Shown piece by piece: positions 7,518-15,136 of a stretch of 64,000 bases of DNA. Numbering within the stretch: position 1 is the first letter of the stretch; each line of letters starts with the position of its first letter. The notes under the pieces are model-generated. The model was not told the DNA's origin, did no database searches, and saw only the letters and a program-made list of their open reading frames with translations. A program made the translations under genes and the position numbers. The DNA is from Bacteroidota bacterium (lineage in GTDB: Bacteria; Bacteroidota; Ignavibacteria; Ignavibacteriales; Melioribacteraceae), in assembly GCA_018818165.1 (NCBI GenBank), contig JAHISP010000036.1, positions 111,113 to 175,112 of the forward strand, in the 5' to 3' direction.

Positions 7518-9980
7518 ATGTTTTTGCAACCATCTGAAAAAACAGCCATTATTTATAAAAATGAAGTGATTAGTTATAATTTGCTTTTGAAAACAATTTC
7601 GCAATACTCAACTTTGTTTGATGAAGCAAAAACCCAAAAAATTGCAATTTATTTGGAAAACCGTCCAGAATGGGTTTACACATTTTATTCTGGAATGATG
7701 ACGCAGTCAATTCTTGTTCCAATTGATTTTATGCTTCCACCAGATGATGTTGCATATATTTTAAACGATTGCCAGCCCGAAGTAATTTTCTATTCCAACG
7801 AAACGGAAACGCGTGTTAACGAAACTTTATTGCAAGTAAATCACGCAATGATAAAAATAAATATTGATAATATAAATTTAGCCGAAATAGATTGTGAAAC
7901 GCGTGCATTAGCTCCATATAACGATGATGATGTTTTTTCAATTATTTATACTTCTGGAACAACAGGAAAGCCCAAAGGTGTTATGCTGACTTTTGGCAAT
8001 ATTGAATCAAATATTTATGGAACAACAAAATACGTTGAAATATTTAAAGAACGTTCGCGCACTTTGGTTTTGCTTCCATTGCACCACATTCTTCCACTTG
8101 GTGGAACTGTTTTAATGCCGCTTTATGTTGGAGGTACAATAGTTTTTTCACCATCTTTGCTTTCTGAAGATGTAATAGCAACTCTTCAAAACCACAAGAT
8201 AAATATAATTGTTTCCGTTCCAAGATTTTTTGCATTAATCCGAAAGGGAATTAGAGAGAAAATAGATTCCAATAAAATTGCTTCATTACTATTTAAAATT
8301 GCTGAAAAGAGAAAATCAAGAAGTTTCTCAAGAAAAATATTTAAAAAAGTACACGAAAAATTTGGTGGTGAAATTGAAACTTTTGTTAGTGGTGGTGCAA
8401 AGCTTGATGAAAATGTTGCACGCGATTTCCAAACTCTCGGTTTTGAAGTTCTTGAAGGTTATGGAATGACAGAAACATCACCTATGATTACTTTTATTCG
8501 ACCTGGTAGAGTTAAAATTGGTTCGGCTGGCGAGGTCTTTCCTGGAATGGAAGTAAAATTTGAAGATGGCGAAATTCTTGCTCGCGGACCAAATTTAATG
8601 AAAGGATATTACAACAAAGAAGCTGAAACAAATGAAGCAATTATCGATGGTTGGCTTCACACTGGTGATTTAGGTCATTTGGATGATGAGGGATTTTTAT
8701 TTGTAACTGGAAGGAAAAAAGAATTAATTGTTTTATCCAATGGTAAAAATATTACTCCAGAAGAAGTTGAAATTAAACTATTAGCTGTTGATGATATTAC
8801 AGAAGAAGTTGGTGTTTATATGGAGAAAGATCAATTATTTGCTATAATCTATCCTAATTTAGTAAAAGTAAAGACAAGAGAAATTGCTGATATAAGTGAG
8901 TACTACAGGTGGGAAGTAATAGCTAAATACAATGAAAAATCGCCATCATACAGACGAATTACTAATTTCACAATAGTTGAAGAACCGCTTCCAAGAACAC
9001 GCTTAAGTAAGCTTAAACGATTTATGCTTCCAGAAATTGGGAAAGGAAATTCAATTAGAAAAGAGAAAAAAGAAGCAGATTTAGAATTTGAAGAGTATAA
9101 AATAATTAAGGATTTCTTAGTTAAGGAAAAGGAAAAAGAGGTTTTTCCATCCGACCATTTTGAATTGGATTTAGCTCTTGACTCACTTGATAAAATAACA
9201 TTTCTTTCATTTTTGAGTTCAACTTTTGGAGTAGAACTGGTTGAAGATAATTTGGTCAAATATTGTACTGTTGAAAAAATATCTAATTATATAAAAGAGA
9301 ATAAAACTAAAATAAATATTGAAACAATTGATTGGAAAGCAATATTTAAAGAAACGGTAAATCTTAATCTTCCTAAAAGCTGGATTACCGTAAACTTATT
9401 CAAAAACTGGTCAAGACTTGTTTTTATGTTTTACTTTAAAATTAAAGCCGAAGGACTTGAAAGACTTCCCAAAGGACCATTTATTATAGCTCCTAATCAT
9501 CAAAGTTTTTTTGATGGACTTTTTGTTACAATGTTCATTAAAAATAAAATTATGAAACAAACATATTTTTATGCAAAGAAAAAACATATTGGTAATAAGT
9601 TTATTAATTTCTTAGCAAATAAGAATAATGTAATTGTTGTGGATATAAATAACGATTTAAAAAAATCTCTTCAAAAGATGGCTGCGGTTCTAAAAAGTGG
9701 AAAAAATATGATAATTTTCCCAGAAGGAACTCGTTCAGTTGATGGAGAATTAGGCGATTACAAAAAAACATTTGCAATTTTAAGCAGCGAATTAAATGTT
9801 CCTATTGTTCCTGTGGCAATTGGTGGAGCTTATAAAGCGCTTCCAAAAGGGAGTTTTATTCCAAGACCTTTTAAAAAAATATGTGTAAAGTTTTTAGAGC
9901 CCATTAATCCCGCTGGACATTCTTATGATTCATTGACAAATGAGGTGTACAAGAAAGTTGCATCTGAATTAAAGTGTTAA
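7518..9980 (+). CDS. Acyl-ACP synthetase / ACP / 1-acyl-G3P acyltransferase fusion (Aas-like)
   Basis: The chosen ATG at 7518 has the Shine-Dalgarno sequence GCGAGGA 3 bases upstream; an in-frame TTG at 7506 is unlikely. The 820-residue product has an adenylate-forming domain (about 1-500) with YTSGTTGKPKG near 144, GYGMTETSP and GWLHTGDLG. A carrier-protein domain (about 530-600) follows, with a DSLD phosphopantetheine-type serine near 556. A PlsC domain (about 620-820) carries NHQSFFD near 660 and FPEGTRS near 734. It would activate fatty acids and pass them via its own carrier domain to lysophospholipid at the membrane. E. coli Aas has the same two activities in the opposite order and no ACP module, so this is a distinct architecture. 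Confidence 0.9.
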   Translation: MFLQPSEKTAIIYKNEVISYNLLLKTISQYSTLFDEAKTQKIAIYLENRPEWVYTFYSGMMTQSILVPIDFMLPPDDVAYILNDCQPEVIFYSNETETRVNETLLQVNHAMIKINIDNINLAEIDCETRALAPYNDDDVFSIIYTSGTTGKPKGVMLTFGNIESNIYGTTKYVEIFKERSRTLVLLPLHHILPLGGTVLMPLYVGGTIVFSPSLLSEDVIATLQNHKINIIVSVPRFFALIRKGIREKIDSNKIASLLFKIAEKRKSRSFSRKIFKKVHEKFGGEIETFVSGGAKLDENVARDFQTLGFEVLEGYGMTETSPMITFIRPGRVKIGSAGEVFPGMEVKFEDGEILARGPNLMKGYYNKEAETNEAIIDGWLHTGDLGHLDDEGFLFVTGRKKELIVLSNGKNITPEEVEIKLLAVDDITEEVGVYMEKDQLFAIIYPNLVKVKTREIADISEYYRWEVIAKYNEKSPSYRRITNFTIVEEPLPRTRLSKLKRFMLPEIGKGNSIRKEKKEADLEFEEYKIIKDFLVKEKEKEVFPSDHFELDLALDSLDKITFLSFLSSTFGVELVEDNLVKYCTVEKISNYIKENKTKINIETIDWKAIFKETVNLNLPKSWITVNLFKNWSRLVFMFYFKIKAEGLERLPKGPFIIAPNHQSFFDGLFVTMFIKNKIMKQTYFYAKKKHIGNKFINFLANKNNVIVVDINNDLKKSLQKMAAVLKSGKNMIIFPEGTRSVDGELGDYKKTFAILSSELNVPIVPVAIGGAYKALPKGSFIPRPFKKICVKFLEPINPAGHSYDSLTNEVYKKVASELKC

Positions 9981-9986
9981 TATTAA

Positions 9987-10016
9987 AAACCCCTGCAAAA
10001 TATTTTGAAGGGGTTT
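9987..10016. terminator. Hairpin terminator, probably bidirectional
   Basis: The arms AAACCCCT and AGGGGTTT are separated by 14 bases. It lies between the convergent ends of the acyl-ACP synthetase and the small minus-strand gene, and has A and T tracts on the two sides. Confidence 0.7.
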
Positions 10017-10115
10017 AATAAATAAGTATAAATAATATCTACTCGTATAAAATTCAAAATAATTGGCTAAAATCAATTCATCAAATAATTACTTATTTAT
10101 TTTTTAATAATCTGG

Positions 10116-10325
10116 TTATTCTTCTTTTCTAAACCCATCAATAGGTTTAGATTGAATTCTTTCTAATAAATTGAAATAGACTTGTTCAAGCTCAAGCTCA
10201 GTTTTAAATTCAACCGTAATCTTATCATGATCAGTATAGAAATGAATTTTATTTCCCTTCATATCTTTTTCAACTTTTGTAATATGATCAAAATTAATTA
10301 ATTTGTCAAAAACTTCAATCCACAT
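10116..10325 (-). CDS. Small conserved-looking hypothetical protein, 69 aa
   Basis: The start has a good Shine-Dalgarno sequence (GGAG in ATAGGAGATAGT) directly before ATG 10325. The product is soluble and charged, with alternating strands (FDHITKVEKDMKGNKIHFYTDHDKITVEF) and a helix; it looks like a small beta-sheet protein. I do not recognise the family. It is the last gene after the ORP-like operon and is preceded by a 69-base structured element, so it may have its own leader. Confidence 0.6.
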   Translation of the reverse strand: MWIEVFDKLINFDHITKVEKDMKGNKIHFYTDHDKITVEFKTELELEQVYFNLLERIQSKPIDGFRKEE

Positions 10326-10406
10326 ACTATCTCCTATAATTGGTTTTATTATTATCGAAAAATATATTTTCTTCTTTAATATAGCATGAAATTATTTGAT
10401 TATTTC

Positions 10407-10475
10407 AAGTGCAAGATCAGCTCATATTAAAATGAGAAGTTGTAAGAATTTAACATTCATACAATTTTTGCACTT
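10407..10475 (-). other. Predicted three-way-junction RNA element
   Basis: Read on the minus strand, an 8-bp closing stem AAGTGCAA/TTGCACTT encloses two hairpins. The first is TTGTA-t-GAAT / ATTC-t-TACAA with a 5-base loop. The second is CTCAT/ATGAG with a 6-base loop. It lies between the NifX-like gene (ends 10549) and the small gene (starts 10325), so it could be a 5' leader of the latter, a terminator/processing site, or a palindromic repeat. It matches no riboswitch class I know. Confidence 0.4.
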
Positions 10476-10548
10476 CTATTTTTGACATAACGTAAAGAAC
10501 AAATACAAAAAATACTTTAGGAATTATTAAAACTGTTTGGGTAAAAAA

Positions 10549-10887
10549 TTAAAGTTTTTCTAACTTATTTGCTTTGAAATCCTCCAAAGCTTCTTTTATT
10601 GACTTATCACCAGCTCCAATAAATATTTGCATTTTAGTGCGTTCTAAAACTTTTGCGGCGTTTCCACCAGGTCCGTTTCCAGTAATTAAAATATCAATAT
10701 TTGCATTAAAAAGTCTCTGTGCTGTTTTTGGTCCAGCTCCATGAGCTTCTGCAGCAGAATCACTATTTTCAATAATATCAATTAATTCTGTTTCTTCGTC
10801 ATAAATTAAAATATACTCACATCTTCCGAAACGAGCATCAACTATAGAATCTAAATCTTTACCTTTACTTGTAAATGCGATTTTCAT
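10549..10887 (-). CDS. NifX/ORP-like cofactor-binding protein
   Basis: This 112-residue protein of the dinitrogenase iron-molybdenum cofactor family (NifX/NafY/ORP fold) starts MKIAFTSKGKDLDSIVDARFGRCEYILIYD and has the typical GAGPKTAQRL and ITGNGPGGNAAKVL segments. Members bind metal-sulfur clusters; the orange protein of Desulfovibrio holds a Mo-Cu-S cluster. No nitrogenase genes are present, so a role in nitrogen fixation is not indicated. It ends the run of MinD/ferredoxin ATPase genes, with a gap of 94 bases. Confidence 0.9.
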   Translation of the reverse strand: MKIAFTSKGKDLDSIVDARFGRCEYILIYDEETELIDIIENSDSAAEAHGAGPKTAQRLFNANIDILITGNGPGGNAAKVLERTKMQIFIGAGDKSIKEALEDFKANKLEKL

Positions 10888-10981
10888 AAAGTTTCCTTTT
10901 TTAAAATTTAATTATTTATTTAGCATTATTAACCAATTGTTACATTGCTAAATTGTTACCAACAATAAAACACTTTAACAA

Positions 10982-11857
10982 TTAAGCAATTATTCTTTTT
11001 ATTTTTTCCCAACTATTGGTTAAAATTTCGGTTAGTTCGCCTTTGTCATATTCAACAATAGTTTGAGCGTTTGTCATAGCTTTAGTAAAATTTTCATTGT
11101 ATGGAATTGAAGCTATGTGTTCAATATTTTCTTTTTTTAGGAATTCGAGAATTTCATCGGTTCCATTTTTATTAATATCAAATTTGTTGATTATACATCC
11201 AGCTTTTATTTTGAAAGATTTAACCAAATCGTAAACGCGCTTTAAATCATGAATGCCCGAAATTGATGGTTCAGTAATCAATAATACAAAATTTGCTCCA
11301 GATAGTGATGAAACAACTGGACAACCGATGCCTGGCGACCCATCTATTAAGATATAACTTTTACTAATTGATTCGGCTAAGATTTTAGCTTCATTTTTAA
11401 CTTTAGTTACTAGTTTGCCAGAATTATCTGAGCCAATGCCAAGGCGTGCATGAATCATTGGACTGTTAAGACGAGTTGTGGATGTAAACCATTTGCCCGA
11501 ATAGGCTGCTTTCAGTTCAATAGCAGAAGTTGGACAAACTTTTGCACAGTACGCACAACCTTCGCAATCAATTGAATCTACTTCAAAATGGTTATTCTTA
11601 AATGGAATTGCATCAAAACGACATACATTTGCACAACGTCCACAATTTGTACAATATTTTTGGTCAATTTCTGCAATAAGACCACTATAAAAATCTTCTT
11701 CTTTTGCAAAATCTGGTTTAAGTAAAAGATGCAAATCAGCCGCATCCACATCACAATCGGCAACTAAAACATCATTTCCAGCAAGATATGCAAACGATGC
11801 TGTAATAGACGTTTTTCCAGTTCCACCTTTGCCTGAAATAACAACAATCTCTTTCAT
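10982..11857 (-). CDS. MinD-type ATPase with inserted 2[4Fe-4S] ferredoxin domain (copy 2)
   Basis: This 291-residue protein has the deviant Walker A GKGGTGKTS near its start and an inserted ferredoxin segment (about 63-110) with two CxxCxxCxxxC motifs, CTNCGRCANVC and CEGCAYCAKVC. GSPGIGCP and LLITEPS are the MinD-type switch motifs. Related pairs form the ORP complex in Desulfovibrio. It probably couples ATP hydrolysis to metal or cluster handling. It starts 3 bases after the upstream paralogue's stop, so they are one transcript and probably partners. Only about a third of residues match between the paralogues by eye, which suggests an old duplication. Confidence 0.92.
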   Translation of the reverse strand: MKEIVVISGKGGTGKTSITASFAYLAGNDVLVADCDVDAADLHLLLKPDFAKEEDFYSGLIAEIDQKYCTNCGRCANVCRFDAIPFKNNHFEVDSIDCEGCAYCAKVCPTSAIELKAAYSGKWFTSTTRLNSPMIHARLGIGSDNSGKLVTKVKNEAKILAESISKSYILIDGSPGIGCPVVSSLSGANFVLLITEPSISGIHDLKRVYDLVKSFKIKAGCIINKFDINKNGTDEILEFLKKENIEHIASIPYNENFTKAMTNAQTIVEYDKGELTEILTNSWEKIKRIIA

Positions 11858-11860
11858 ATT

Positions 11861-12724
11861 TTATTCAAATTCTTCTATTAAATTATAAATGTAATTCTTA
11901 ACTTTCTCTAATTCGCGAGCAAATTCTGGAATTTGTAAATAAAGCAACTCTCCTTTGGAATAAAGCTCGGCAACTCGCCTGTCATTTGGAAACTTGGCAA
12001 TTATTTCAATACCATTATTGTTGCAATAATCAATTACTTCATCGTTGCCAATTCCAAATCGATTAATAACAACTGCAAAATCCTTTTTCATTTCTCGCAT
12101 AGTATCAACAGCAAGCTTCAAATCATGAAGTCCAAAAGGAGTTGGTTCTGTAATTAAGATTACAAAATCCACATTTTTTGTTGCTTCAATTACTGGGCAT
12201 GAAGTACCTGGAGGTGAATCAAATATTTGTATTTTTGCTGCGGATAGATTTTTATTTACATATTTATTTGTTTGCTTAATTAATGGCACAGCTTGTTCTT
12301 CACCAATTGATAATCTGCTTTCAATCAAAGACAAATTGCCTAATTTTTTGTGAGTTAGCTCTCCCATTTTTTTAGGAATCATAGGTAGTGCATCTGTTGG
12401 ACAAAGTTCGGAACAAGCGTAACAACTGTGGCAAAGTTCAGGAAGCACAGAAATAAAATCGCCAAATTGAAGAACGGCATTAAATTTACAAGCATTTTGA
12501 CAAATTCCACAACCATTGCATTTATCTTCAATCCACTCTGGAATCATTTTAAATTTATCTTCTTTATTAATTATTTCGCCACTCAAAAAGAGTCCAGAAT
12601 TTGGTTCTTCAACATCTAAATCAGTTAAAACCACTTGCGTATTTTGCGAAAGATAAGAAGCTAAATTTGTGGAAAGGGTGGTTTTACCAGTTCCACCTTT
12701 TCCACTAGCTATAGCAATTTTCAT
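11861..12724 (-). CDS. MinD-type ATPase with inserted 2[4Fe-4S] ferredoxin domain (copy 1)
   Basis: This 287-residue paralogue of the next gene has Walker A ASGKGGTGKTTLS at residues 6-18, the insert CNGCGICQNAC and CHSCYACSELC (about 69-112), and DSPPGTSCP and LITEPTPFGLHDL switch motifs. It has the architecture of the inserted-ferredoxin MinD-superfamily ATPases found with NifX-like proteins in anaerobes. The ATPase face probably dimerises with itself or with the downstream copy. The gap of 159 bases to the preceding NifX-like gene is AT-rich and holds a loose inverted repeat. Confidence 0.92.
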   Translation of the reverse strand: MKIAIASGKGGTGKTTLSTNLASYLSQNTQVVLTDLDVEEPNSGLFLSGEIINKEDKFKMIPEWIEDKCNGCGICQNACKFNAVLQFGDFISVLPELCHSCYACSELCPTDALPMIPKKMGELTHKKLGNLSLIESRLSIGEEQAVPLIKQTNKYVNKNLSAAKIQIFDSPPGTSCPVIEATKNVDFVILITEPTPFGLHDLKLAVDTMREMKKDFAVVINRFGIGNDEVIDYCNNNGIEIIAKFPNDRRVAELYSKGELLYLQIPEFARELEKVKNYIYNLIEEFE

Positions 12725-12883
12725 ATATAATTAGATTTAAGATTTATAGATATGAGACACAAGATTATTATTCTTTCTCTCAATCTTTATTTGTTAAATA
12801 ATCAGTTAATTTTTATTAATAACTCACAAAAAGGCAAAAGTATTTGAGTAGTCCAAAATCTCAAATCTTGTGTATAATTGTTT

Positions 12884-13255
12884 TTAATGAGCGCAGTTAT
12901 CGTCATGTTCATGGTCGCTACCACAACTATTATCACCAGATTCTAGTAAGTTATCCAAATGTGCGCTAACTAGTATTTTTGGTTCAATTGAATCTGCTCC
13001 CATTATTACAGTAATTCCGTTTTGTGTAAAAATATCAATAGCGCGTTGTCCCATTCCACCAGCAATTATAAAATTTACGCCTTTCCCTGCCAAAAAACTT
13101 GGATATGCACCAGGCACATGTTCTGGTGGGTCTAGTGAATATTCCTTTGTAATTACATTGTTTTCGGTTTCTACAATTACGAAATTTTCACTGTGTCCAA
13201 AATGTGGTGACAATTTTCCACCTATTGCAGGAATTGCATAAAGTACTTTTTCCAT
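12884..13255 (-). CDS. NifX-like protein with His/Cys-rich metal tail
   Basis: This 123-residue NifX/ORP-family protein (MEKVLYAIPAIGGKLSPHFGHSENFVIVE) has the conserved GMGQRAIDIF segment. The last 15 residues, CGSDHEHDDNCAH, are rich in His, Cys and Asp and look like a metal-binding appendage absent from the second NifX-like protein in this operon. It probably carries or stores a metal or metal-sulfur cluster for the two ATPases downstream. TTCTCCG-type spacing on the minus strand gives a GGAG Shine-Dalgarno sequence. Confidence 0.88.
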   Translation of the reverse strand: MEKVLYAIPAIGGKLSPHFGHSENFVIVETENNVITKEYSLDPPEHVPGAYPSFLAGKGVNFIIAGGMGQRAIDIFTQNGITVIMGADSIEPKILVSAHLDNLLESGDNSCGSDHEHDDNCAH

Positions 13256-13312
13256 TTTATTCTCCGTTTATTTCCCAAATTATGGGATAATAGTGATTTG
13301 AATTAGTTTGAT

Positions 13313-13534
13313 TTATTTTTTTAATAATTCTTCTCTAACCATTGTATGATTACAAGCTGGGCATTTAAGTTCGGTGCATTTAATACCGCGTTGATGTGGT
13401 ACTTTTTCTCCACATTTTGCACAAACACAAAAACCACCAGAGCCAAAACCACCGCCATTATTTCTACCTTGTCCACCACCTTTACCTAAACCTTTTCCAG
13501 AACCTAAGCCAGAACCTTTTACTTGATTATTCAT
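13313..13534 (-). CDS. Gly-rich zinc-ribbon protein
   Basis: I place the start at ATG 13534, preceded by GGAGG (13541-13545), not at the TTG 12 bases upstream. The 73-residue protein has a Gly/Asn-rich N-terminal half and a rubredoxin-like zinc ribbon, CAKCGEKVPHQ and CPACNH. Similar small proteins occur beside DUF134 and NifX-like genes in anaerobes. It starts 12 bases after the DUF134 stop, so translation is coupled. The role is unknown; metal or cluster delivery is a guess. Confidence 0.8.
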   Translation of the reverse strand: MNNQVKGSGLGSGKGLGKGGGQGRNNGGGFGSGGFCVCAKCGEKVPHQRGIKCTELKCPACNHTMVREELLKK

Positions 13535-13546
13535 TTTATCCTCCAA

Positions 13547-13981
13547 TTATGTTGAACAGCATTTTCCATGTCCAAATCCACCAGCAATATTTAGGAGATT
13601 TGTGGAATTACATTCTGGACAATTAGAAATTGATTTATCAATATTAATATTAAACATATGTCCACAACTATTGCATTTAATTATGTTCTTTCTAAAATGA
13701 ATATTTCCACCATCAATATTTAATGCATTTCCATTTATGATTAATTGTGCAATTGTATTGCGAGCTTTTTCAATTAGTCTTGTAAAAGTTGAGCGTGAAA
13801 TATGCATTTCGTTTGCAGCTTCATCATGCGAAAGTCCAGTATAATCAGCCAATCTGAAGGCTTCATATTCATCCAAAGACAAAGAAACTTGTTTTAAGTA
13901 ATTCATCTTTATTCCAATTGGCTTAAAGTCCGAAAATATTGGAGGTTGATGAACAATTCTTTCTTTTTTTGGCCGTGGCAT
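13547..13981 (-). CDS. DUF134 DNA-binding protein with zinc ribbon
   Basis: This 144-residue protein opens with the DUF134 signature MPRPKK...RIVHQPP and continues with a sigma-region-4-like helix-turn-helix (about 35-85: LSLDEYEAFRLADYTGLSHDEAANEMHIS followed by STFTRLIEKAR; quoted in parts). The C-terminal part (about 105-144) has CNSCGHMF and CPECNS zinc ligands and a GGFGHGKCC tail. As first gene of the operon with an AAGGACA ribosome site, it is the likely autoregulator, perhaps sensing metal or redox state through the cysteines. The function in this family is not established. Confidence 0.88.
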   Translation of the reverse strand: MPRPKKERIVHQPPIFSDFKPIGIKMNYLKQVSLSLDEYEAFRLADYTGLSHDEAANEMHISRSTFTRLIEKARNTIAQLIINGNALNIDGGNIHFRKNIIKCNSCGHMFNINIDKSISNCPECNSTNLLNIAGGFGHGKCCST

Positions 13982-14208
13982 ATTGTCCTTAAAAATTTAT
14001 AGTTTAAAAGTAATGAACATATGTGCATAAGTCAAGAATTAAGAAAAAATATTAAGAGAAAATGTAATATGTAAAAAAGAAAATTGGAATACCAAAATTC
14101 AAAAAGTTGATAAATCTTAGAAAGAAGAAGGTTTTAAAAGAGTAGAATGCAGAAAGGGGATAAATATTTAGAAACTATGAGGTAATGTATAAGTGCAAAA
14201 TTTACTAA

Positions 14209-14454
14209 TTATTCACAATCATCGAGACCAAGAAAATCTAAAAGTTTTAAATGTGTTTCGGAAGTTATTTTTACTTCGTATTTCTTGTAAATTTGAATTG
14301 TTTGCGAAATAGAATTATAATACTTTTGACAGCTTGGGCAATTATCAAGATGCTTTTTAATTGAAGTACATGTAGGTGAATTTAAGTCTTCACCAAGAGT
14401 ATCACAAATGTGATTCATTACTTCTTTGCATTTTATTATGTGATCATTGTTCAT
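14209..14454 (-). CDS. Zinc-finger anti-sigma factor, soluble
   Basis: This 81-residue protein has the anti-sigma HxxxCxxC core, HLDNCPSCQ (about 32-40), and no membrane segment. It overlaps the end of the ECF sigma gene by 11 bases, the usual layout for a sigma/anti-sigma pair. It should bind and silence that sigma factor, with release through oxidation or metal loss at the zinc site, as known for ZAS-domain proteins. Confidence 0.85.
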   Translation of the reverse strand: MNNDHIIKCKEVMNHICDTLGEDLNSPTCTSIKKHLDNCPSCQKYYNSISQTIQIYKKYEVKITSETHLKLLDFLGLDDCE

Positions 14455-15010
14455 AACTAAAACTTTTGTTTAATTCGTTTCTTAAAAAAGCTCGTGCTCT
14501 ATGCAAACGAGATTTCACAGCAGGTACTGTGAGATTAATTGCTTTTCCTGTTTCTTCAGTCGATAATCCTTGAATATCTCGTAACATAAAAACAATTCTA
14601 TAATCAGGAGGCAGCTTATCAATTGCTTTATCAAGTATTTCGCTAAGTTCACTATTTTCGGTAATTTTATCTGGAGTTATACTCCAGTCACTTATGTTTT
14701 TTTCATCAATAAGAGCATCATCATCATCTAATGATGTATAAGCATGTTTTTTATTGCTTCTCACCATCATTAAGCAGTGATTTGAAACAACTGTATAAAG
14801 CCAAGTAGAAAGCTTCGATTTTCCACTAAATTGATTAATCGATTTTACCATGCTTAAAAATGTTTCTTGCATAGTGTGCTCAGCTTTTTCTTTATCGCGA
14901 CAGATTTTGAAAGCAAAGTTATAAACTGTTTGTTCGTACATTTTTATTAACTTTGAAAGAGCAGCTCTGTCACCTTTTTGTGCTTTTTCAATTATTTCGT
15001 TTTCATTCAT
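14444..15010 (-). CDS. ECF RNA polymerase sigma factor
   Basis: The chosen start is ATG 15010 (188 residues); an in-frame TTG 33 bases earlier would add MNLFKNNYIKR. Region 2 (about 20-85) includes YEQTVYNFAFKICRDKEKAEH and FSGKSKLSTWLY, and region 4 (about 130-185) includes LPPDYRIVFMLRDIQGLSTEE and VPAVKSRLHRAR, each cited in part. It is a standard SigW/RpoE-like protein. It is cotranscribed with the overlapping zinc-finger anti-sigma, and lies 126 bases after gatB. Its regulon cannot be read here. Confidence 0.92.
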   Translation of the reverse strand: MNENEIIEKAQKGDRAALSKLIKMYEQTVYNFAFKICRDKEKAEHTMQETFLSMVKSINQFSGKSKLSTWLYTVVSNHCLMMVRSNKKHAYTSLDDDDALIDEKNISDWSITPDKITENSELSEILDKAIDKLPPDYRIVFMLRDIQGLSTEETGKAINLTVPAVKSRLHRARAFLRNELNKSFSYEQ

Positions 15011-15136
15011 TCGTTTGATGTAATTATTTTTGAAAAGATTCAAATGTAAGTGAATGGCTATGAATCTTTAATTTTATTAAATACTACTTTAAATCTACTA
15101 TTGTGATACTCTCATTCAAAGAGTTTTAACTTAAAA

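Noticed and set aside
10407..10475. Hammerhead ribozyme
   Set aside because: The three-way junction lacks the required CTGATGA and GAAA core strings; one linker begins CTGATC by chance.
12757..12873. Inverted repeat ACACAAGATT / AATCTTGTGT between a NifX-like gene and the first ATPase
   Set aside because: The arms are 10 bases but nearly 100 apart and the region is low complexity, so I do not claim a structured element.
10549..13255. Nitrogen fixation locus
   Set aside because: NifX-like proteins are present but there is no nifHDK, nifB, nifE or nifN; the ATPase pair points to the ORP-like group.
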